A stretch of DNA of 64,000 nt, taken from NCBI GenBank assembly GCA_029204225.1, contig CM055113.1:13526906-13590905 (forward strand). The letters are read 5' to 3'. The position numbers and the translations under genes were made by a program. Below the pieces are notes generated by a model that saw nothing but the letters and a program-made list of their open reading frames with translations, made no database searches and was not told where the DNA came from. Below are positions 38,801-47,800 of the stretch, one piece after another; the stretch's first letter is position 1, and each line of letters starts with the position of its first letter. This DNA is from Diphasiastrum complanatum. Its lineage: Eukaryota > Streptophyta > Lycopodiopsida > Lycopodiales > Lycopodiaceae.

Positions 38801-41800
38801 CAGGACAAGAATAGCAATGAAAGGCTGCACCCGTTTTGGAAACACGGAGGACTCGGCAGAGTAAATTAAGTAAAGAAATGAGAACCATGTAGATGTAGTT
38901 TCTGAAGATGAGAAAATTAAATCTAAGGATTGAAAAATTTCTTAGACAATACCTTGATGTACGTTATGGCCTGATGATCGGACAGATCACATGTGGTGAT
39001 AGTCTTAGACTTAAAGGAGAGACTTACTATTCTGCTTCAAGGAAAACTGTGAACAATCTGTCATCATCTAACAGTTAGATATTATAGCTATACCTGTAAC
39101 ACAGATAATGATTCATTTAGCTTCTTTCTTTCCAAAGCTTCATCAGCCAACTGATCCTCAAAAGCATGTACTACCTGTGAGGACAAATCCAGTACATATG
39201 ATGAGAATAAAGGCAGATTAAATTCGGGAATAAAGAATATAAGGTTGACAAATCCTAAACCTTGTCGATATTACCTTTTGCTGTTTTTCAATGAGTTCAG
39301 CTATTTCCAACTTGTGTCTATCGTCTGCCTCTTGCATCTCCGCTGTCATTCTCAAAGCAGTCTGCATATTATTCAAATATTTATCAATAGGATAACCAAG
39401 ACTGCCTACGAAATTGATAGTATGCACTCGTCATGATTTCATACCACTCACATAGTTCTACAAAATTTAAGGCAACTCACACAGTTGTACAAAATTTAAG
39501 GCAAATAGCTTATTATCCTCAACTTTACATGGAGGAACAGGAGTCTCCTTTCTAAAGAACCATAACTCTTCTGCAGAAAAAGTCAACGGGTCTGGCCTGT
39601 CTATTTCAATGCAACTCTACTAGCTCCTGTTGCTTATTAGTAACACCAATATGCTTAACTGCAATAGCACTGGTGGAACTTCAAACAAACAATACATGTA
39701 TCAAGTGTTTGTATTGTTATGCCAAAAGCCCAACACTGGACAGTTGTCAGAAAATAATGCACTCACAATGAACCAAATCCAAAACACAGTAACAACCTGA
39801 TCTTTTTCAGAAGCAAGGCGCCTTGACTCTGCAAGATTGTGCTCTTTTGCTTCTAGTGTTTGGCGTAGCCCTTCAAGCTCTTCCTTAAGCCTAATCACAA
39901 CAAGAAGCAAAGTCAACAGTCCCACAATACAAGCTATTTACTGGGCATGCATAAAATTAGCCAGTAATAAAAGCATTTCTGCAGAACCTAGGACATAATG
40001 ATTACAACTCAAGCATCCACTTTCCAAAGTAGAAATTTCAATCAATGAAGCCACATACAAGTTTTGCAAACCATGTTTGGAAATACATATACGGTGCCAG
40101 AAAACTACAAACAAAAAGGTTTCCAGAAAACATGGATGAAATTACTTGAGGTTTGCATTGCGCAACTGCTGTCGTTCCCCATCAAGTAATCTGATTGCAT
40201 CGCCTGCCTGTGAACGAAAGCGATCCAGTTCTCCTTGCAACGTAGTTAGCTGTAAAAGATCTTGTGTTGACTTTTCTTGCATAGATGCAAGCTGAGCTTC
40301 CAGGTCTTCCTTTTCCTGAAATATCGATAAAAATTTCACAGAAAATAAAAGAACATTTGATCAACCACCTGAGAGCACGTAGAGATGTGCAATTGAAGCC
40401 TGAACTAAAAAGCACTTTCAGTTAGCATATACCAGAAAAACCTCTTGTATGCGCTGTTTTGCACGTTTTTGCAGCCTCCCAAACTTAGCATCTAATTCTG
40501 CATACTTCTCTTCACGAATCAGTATATCCTTCTCCATCTTCCTGCAAGCTGCATAAAGAAGGGTTTCAAAGGCATTCTTCATGTCCCGTAAAGGATATCT
40601 TTGAGTGGCTTACTTATCACAGATATATTGAAGGCCAACCTTTAAAATGTAGACAGTTTGCTGGATACATTTTTCGCATCAGTGTAAACAGCATTTCCAA
40701 CAGACTGAAAAAGTGTCCCGTTTGCAATTGGAAGATGGCGTATGTCTACAAAGCTAAATCGAAATAAGAGCATTATCTTATCTTTTCCTTTCTGAAAACA
40801 TATAATTGTTAACCAGACAATTTTCCCCACCTAGATACCAGACGAACTACGGTAGTCCTAGTAGACTCTTGTGATTATGCCTCAACTACGGAATGTTCAG
40901 TTATCAGCATGACGTTGACGTATCTGGACGTCTAACATGGTTTCAGACAAGCAGCGCACTACTTCCTCAAGTCTCTTGGGAGCAAAATTGATAAACTAGG
41001 TCAAGGTTTTGTCACTGCTCAAGAGCTTGACTCAAACTCCTCTTAGTTAGCCTCTATGAAGGAAGCAAAGGCAAGAATGAATGACATATTAATTGCTTAT
41101 TGATTTAAAAAGGCTTGCTCTCTAGTCTAGGAATATAAGGAATGAAGCCATCACTAGAAATTCTTCACCTTCTTGTTGATCTAGCATAAGCTTCTCAACC
41201 TTCTGTTCTGCTGCAGAATGAGCAATTTTTAGTTGCTTGACCAGATCCTCTGCAGCAGCTTGAGATGTTCTGCTTTCATCAAGCATCTGCTTTAAGCTGC
41301 TAACCTCTTTGGCCAGAGAGTCCAACAACTGAGAAGACCCATGTTCAACATCTGCTTGGAGTTCTTTAAGCTCTGCCGGCATATCATCGGTAGCTTTTGG
41401 TTGAGAGAACTTCAACTCAATCTTTGCCTGCAAACGTCATGTTAAGTGCATTTATTCAGGTGATACTGTGAATCCAGATTTACCTTAGTGACTCGTTGAC
41501 ATGAGTCAGCACCTTAAAAGTCTCTGTATGAGATTCTGCCAAAGACTTTTTGAATGGCATTGTACAGCCTACCTACCCTCTCTTGAAGTTCTGCAATCTC
41601 GTTTTGCAGATCTTTGATGATCTTTTTTTGGTCTTGTAGCTGCTCCACTAGTTTTTCGTTTTCCTTTTGGAGTAACTCTTGCTTTCCTTGCACTTCTGCC
41701 TCCATCTAATGATAAAATAATAGTCATGCAACTAAGCGCATCATAATTATCAGAATGTAAAAACAAGTAACATCGAAGTGCTACTGTTTTCCTTTACAGC

Positions 41801-44800
41801 TTCGGGCACATTGATTGTTATGCACATGAAGACTCGCAGGTAAAAGAGAACAATCACAATCTAGCCATCTGGTGAGAGTTTCAAACCCAGTAGCACTAAA
41901 ACTCCAAATACAACTACTCATAATCCTTCAAATGTTCAAGCTAAAAAGTGAGTCTAAAACTGCAAAATTTGCATACAGCTGCAAAAAAATCTTTGAGAAA
42001 ATTTGAAAGGAATATCTCAGCATGAAGTACTTTCGAGTTCTAGTTACTCCAAGACTTGAAGATGCCTATGGGACTGCATGTCATTATGGAATTAGGGAAT
42101 TATATACCGATATGCACCAATACTCAGAATGCAATTCCTTGTAGTCCTCTCAATGTTTAACTAAGCTAGGGTTATAGTAGAGAATGTTCAACCAACCAAA
42201 GTAGTAAGAAGATTGAATCTCTTAAAAGGCGAGCTTGCCATCCAATTGTCAGAAAACACGACTGAATCAGCAAAGTAACAATGACCTGAAACTTACCTTT
42301 ACATCCTGTGCTCCAAGGGAAGACTCCATCTGTTATAAGTGGAAACAACCAAGATTTCCACACAACAACAACGACTCAAAATTTTGGAGAGAACATCTGG
42401 CAAAGACTAGACTGAAAAAAGACAATTAGGGCTTTTCTAAATAGCTATATTGCAAGGCAGTGCATCTGTTAAAAGCTAAAACAACCAGGAATTTAAACAT
42501 CGACAATGACTTCCAACAGAAAGAACATCCAAGTAACTTCAGCATTGAGAGAGGGTAACTAGTCCTTTCCAGACACACCAACATAATTTTTGACTCTTAC
42601 GAGGCAAATGAAAATCTGCAGGTCTTTGATCTACTATATGAGAAAGGGATCCCAGAAAAGACAATTTCTAGTATGGAGGATATAATGAGAGAATTTAAAG
42701 GCCTTTCTGGTTAGGTTGGCTGTGATACTGTTTACACAGTTGGAGTCTCTTTGTCGATTTTGAGTAGGGCATTGCTCTCTGATTCGACTTATGTACATTC
42801 ATCTGAGGTGTACGTGTGCAATATTATTGAGATTCTACTCAGTTTTTCTGCAGATAATTACAGCTTTATTAGTTCGGATTTTAGATTTACAATGGCTCAA
42901 TCAATATGTTTTCATCATTCGTGCCAGCGAATTGCGATTCACTGGCAAGATGGCATTCCATCATAAGTTTATGGTTATTGAGCCCAAAAAGATATCACTT
43001 ACGTCAAATCAAGTTGTTCCTAGCTCTTTCCTTCAAATGGTCCATATAAGTCCAAAATCTTTGTTATGTCAAATGAGAGACCTTCCGTACAACTATAATT
43101 AAGAGACTTTCCTGACGTCCACTTAGGGACCCCCAATAAGGGTGAAAACTCTAAATCCTACTATTGAGAGATTGACAAACTATTGGGATGCATTTCAATT
43201 GTTGAGGAAGACAACAAGAGTGCATGAACACAGTGAAAATTTCTTACTGCTCTCACCTATTTTTGTATTTGACTCCAAGAGAACTTGTTCCAAACTATCT
43301 TAACAAGGAGATTGAAGTAGAATCTCTACTGCAGCAGGCTTTAGTGGTATACAGTCAAGGACCTACTAATTATGGTCATAACAGATTGCATACTGACCTC
43401 TTGCAATCGTTGCATCAGTTGCGCTACTGCAGCCTCCTGGCCCTCTTGCGCAGCTTTTCGAGATGCATTTATTTGTTCCATTTCCTGATTTTTCGGTTCC
43501 AAATATATCACTTGTCCATTTAGCAAACATAAGTGAAAGTATGAATTTAAATACATAACCAATGACCTTAGCTTAACCAACTTACAAGAAAAGTAAGAAG
43601 CTTTACAATCTTAATTCCTGATAGCCTCATTTGTGCTCAAATCTTTGTCCATACAGTAGGTTGAAAGTTAAGACGAGGATTACACAAAAGAGTATAGATT
43701 TTGCCAGCTTTACTTTCCTTGACCACTTTTATTGTAACACATAATACTTGTTCATCAAACATGCCTATATAAGCACAAAACTTTTCCATACTGGCCTAGC
43801 GTTCTACTCTCAGAAATACTTGCCAGGCCTGCCTGCTTAATAAAGAATTATTCACGCTTGCATGTTCATGAAATTATTCCTTAACGACCTATTGTCACTC
43901 ACAATAGCTTCATTAGGTTCACAATTCAAGCCTTTGTTTGACAGAATTTATTTTCCTTTATCTATACACCATGGTGGTATGCTTGCTAGTATGCCTAAAT
44001 CAACACAAAACAAATAAGTGATAGTCGCATGCCCCAATAGTTTGAAGCTAAGATGCATCCCGTTCCGGGACGCTGCAAAAGAAAAAAAATTTAACCATGT
44101 GTTGGGAGAGGGGAAAAACATGTAGGGCTGTGAACAAAATTTCAAACACATTCCAAAACACAGTAACTACTAGCTGACAAAAAGTACTTACTACTAGTCT
44201 ACAGACTACTACTAAGTGAACAAAGCATTTAGGCTTCAACATGCTGCATACCAAAAGTTAAAACTGAAACTTGAAAGCAATCACATAGTGCAGACTACAG
44301 TGCTAAGTGTATATGATACAAAAACATTCCACACATGCCTCATGAGAATGATCAATATGTCTGATGTCATAAACGATAAAGCTCTAATATATACAATGAG
44401 TGGGCCAATGGCCAAGTACATGAGTGTGATAGATGGACAACGGACAAAGAAGCGTGGGAATATGCACAAAGAAGTTTGGGAATATGCAATCATTCTCTCC
44501 CTGGCAATCCTATGGCCAATCTTAGCAATAGGAATCACTCAAAATGATGCACTATAGCCTCCAAACAACGCAAGCAAAAAAATGGTGAAAAAAAGCTCCA
44601 AGAAGTTGCTTTGCTTGCAAATTCCCACATAGTCACGGTTGCCCTCTTCCGAGTGCTACATTCACCTTGCAATCATCATGGCCTCCACATAGAGTGCTCA
44701 CACCACCCATCTGGCCACCTATTCCTCTCTTCACGATGTTTTTGCCTCCAACAATAGTGTGCTGGAAATGGCCCCTCGTGGGCTGTAAATAAAAAAAATT

Positions 44801-47800
44801 TACAGCATTTTTTGGAACAGTGTTCCAGGGTTCCGGGATGCAGCATTCCGGAACGCTGGATCCTGGAACGCCGTTCCGAGGCAATTACGGTTTGAAGGTA
44901 AGTAGATCATGATGACATCTATTGATTTTGGATCCTTGATTTTGATAGTTAACAACTTTCTTTCCCTTAGTCAGACTTGTCAATCAGGATAATGTTTTCT
45001 TAGAAAACTGAAACCATGGCCTTTTATACTGGCATCTTGCTTCGATACTCAAAGTTGACACTAGGTTTTTTCAGCCTACCAAAGCAACTTTCATAGATTC
45101 AGATGCATTGTTTAAAAGTGCTTAAAAATAAATCAGAAACACCAACAATTGAACAGACATTTTTACATGTATATAGCGTATGTCTTATCAACAACACTGA
45201 AAAACATGGATATGGCACTACAGTAAGTTTAACTTATCCCCTGAAGCAATGGAGGACTCAACGGAAATGCATGATACAAGGGAAAATTTTGGTCGACTAA
45301 AAACACAATGCATATTTTGTCATATGGAGGATAATTATGTTGAGGAGGTACAATTGCGGCAAAACTAATTCAAATATATTGACAGAACTTATTGGTTAGG
45401 TTTAATCCACAAGAGTTAAAAACTTACACAAAGAGGAAACCACTAAAGTTAAAACAAAGAGGAAGCCATGAAAGTTGAAAGTTGAAACCGGAGAACCCAC
45501 GGTTCTCAGAACTGTGGGTCCTGGGAACCGTGGGGTGAACAGTACCACGGTTCATGAACCGTGGTACGGTTCATGTAATTAATTAATTAAATCTTTTTGG
45601 CCTTTTCCCCACAAAACCTATAGTAAAAACAAAAAAAAATTAATTAATTAATTCACGGTTCACCACGGTTCTTGGTCAAAAACTTTATGAACCGTACGGT
45701 TCACTGTACGGTTCCAAGAACCGTGGTGAACCATCCACAGTTCACGGAAACTAAGGTTCAAACAAAACCTTTAAAAGTGCACAGCCAAATAACAACAGCC
45801 TTAGTGCAAAGGCTTTTGATGCAAGTTATAGGTATGCATCATACCATTAGGAATGATCTTCATCAAAAATAGTAGATGTCATCATGAGGCAAGCCTAGGT
45901 TTGTGATACGACAACCTCATTGTTATAAACACAAATTAAAACAATAAGAAAGTGCCCGACATTTCTAGGCAGTGAGTATCAGGAGCACAGTGTGTTTTGC
46001 TCCGTGGGGGACACAACATTGTATGGAACAAGGGAACCTAATCGATTATCTTCAGGGAAATCGATTGCATCGAAACTTTGGCACAAACATGGAGAAATTT
46101 TCTTTGGCATGTAAACAGCCCAAAAAAAATTCATGCATGGTTCAGCTAAGGACAAAGGAGCTATTTAAAAGTAATATGTGCATACTGCAATCTTCTGAGT
46201 AATGGCCACTTGCAAAACTCAATAAATCATACCTGCACTTTCAGCTCAACCTCGTTCTTAGCATGGTTAAGAGCAGTTCGAGTAGTCTCCAACTCGTCAC
46301 AAGTCCTAAAACAAAAAATAAATAACAATTATGTGACATTCTTTAGCCCCATCAAGTGTACCTGATCAGTTACTGCAGCAATCACAAAGAAAAAGGATTC
46401 TTATGTAGTGGTGATCTGAAATTTTTGAGAATTGCAACAATACTTCAACGAGCTTACACTCATTGTGCTGATAAAACAACCTCCTTGAAGCAAGCCTCTA
46501 CACAACCCATAGAACAAATGAAAAAATCCTTTACAAAGATAATGTGCTTGACTGTTCTTTTTCTGAAGTGAGGGGAGTTGATTGGCATGCATATAGGGTT
46601 CATGTTGCATGTGCCAAAATTTACTATGCATGACTACTATTGATAGCATAATACAAGCCTTTAAGTTATAATAGACCATTCGTTCAATTATTTTCTTGTG
46701 TATGGTACCACATGGACCACTTTGGTTGTGGTCATGTCACATGCAATCCTTTATCCATCATAAGTTGTAATAATGTAATTATCGATTGTAAAAAGGCTGA
46801 GTCGCCGGCCTAAGGTGACAATTGTAAATTGGTAAATAAAAAGGCTCACTAGTTGTAAGTGACAAGCTTATAATTGGCAAAGGGGTACTAAGTCTTAATT
46901 AGAGTCTACTAGACAGACTTCCTAAAATGTAAGAGTGAGTCAAAAGACACGTGTCATATGTTGATTCGGACACTTGATCCAATATAGGAGTGACATGTCG
47001 TTAGACAATGAGCAACTTATGCATGCATACCCACGTGACAAATACTTGCCAAAGTGGCATGGGCCGTGTGGTGGCTTTAGCATTGGTCAGGGTCAGAGGG
47101 TGCTTGAGGAGATATGAGAGAGCCTTAGTCAAGAGCCTTAGTCAAGCATTCTTGAGTTATCTCTATGTAGCATAGGTTGGGAGAGACTTGCAATGAGCTC
47201 TCTATGTGTTCTATGTACATTCATCAGAAATGAATAAAGGAGAAGCTTTTATGGTGTAACTTTTGCCTTTTACTTGAGATTTAGGGTCGTGAATGCAACA
47301 GGTCACTAAACACTAAGATGCCCTACACCTAGTATCAAATATCTTAAAAACCAAGACTTGTAAGTGTGAAATCTACTGCATTGTTTTTGCTCAACATTTG
47401 CTTATATAACCTCACAGCCCAATACCTCACTATGTTGCAGCTTTTGGACATTGCCAACTAATGCAACTTATCAGTTGACAATTTAAAGTCTTATGGTAGC
47501 CCAAAGATCTCATAGCAGGATACATCTGCATGCCCTTTGAAGCATAAATGCTTACCTGGGACTCAGGTGACCTCCTTAAACTTAGATACTGTAATTTGCT
47601 TGGACCTGCTTGAATGTGGTTGATTATGGTTCCCTAAACCCTAAACCATTCTGACATCGCTATGCATATAGGTAGTCTTCTTTTTTACTATACTAACATG
47701 CCTAAGGCTTTTTTTTTCAGCACTAGCGACCCCATAATATGTCAGCAGCTTCATCATAAAGGATTTGTTTGCAATGCTGAAAACTTTTCCCAGTATCTCA

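Noticed and set aside
45484-45760. CRISPR-like array
   Set aside because: The GAACCGTGG words are not regularly spaced and alternate in orientation; this is a plant intron with inverted repeats.
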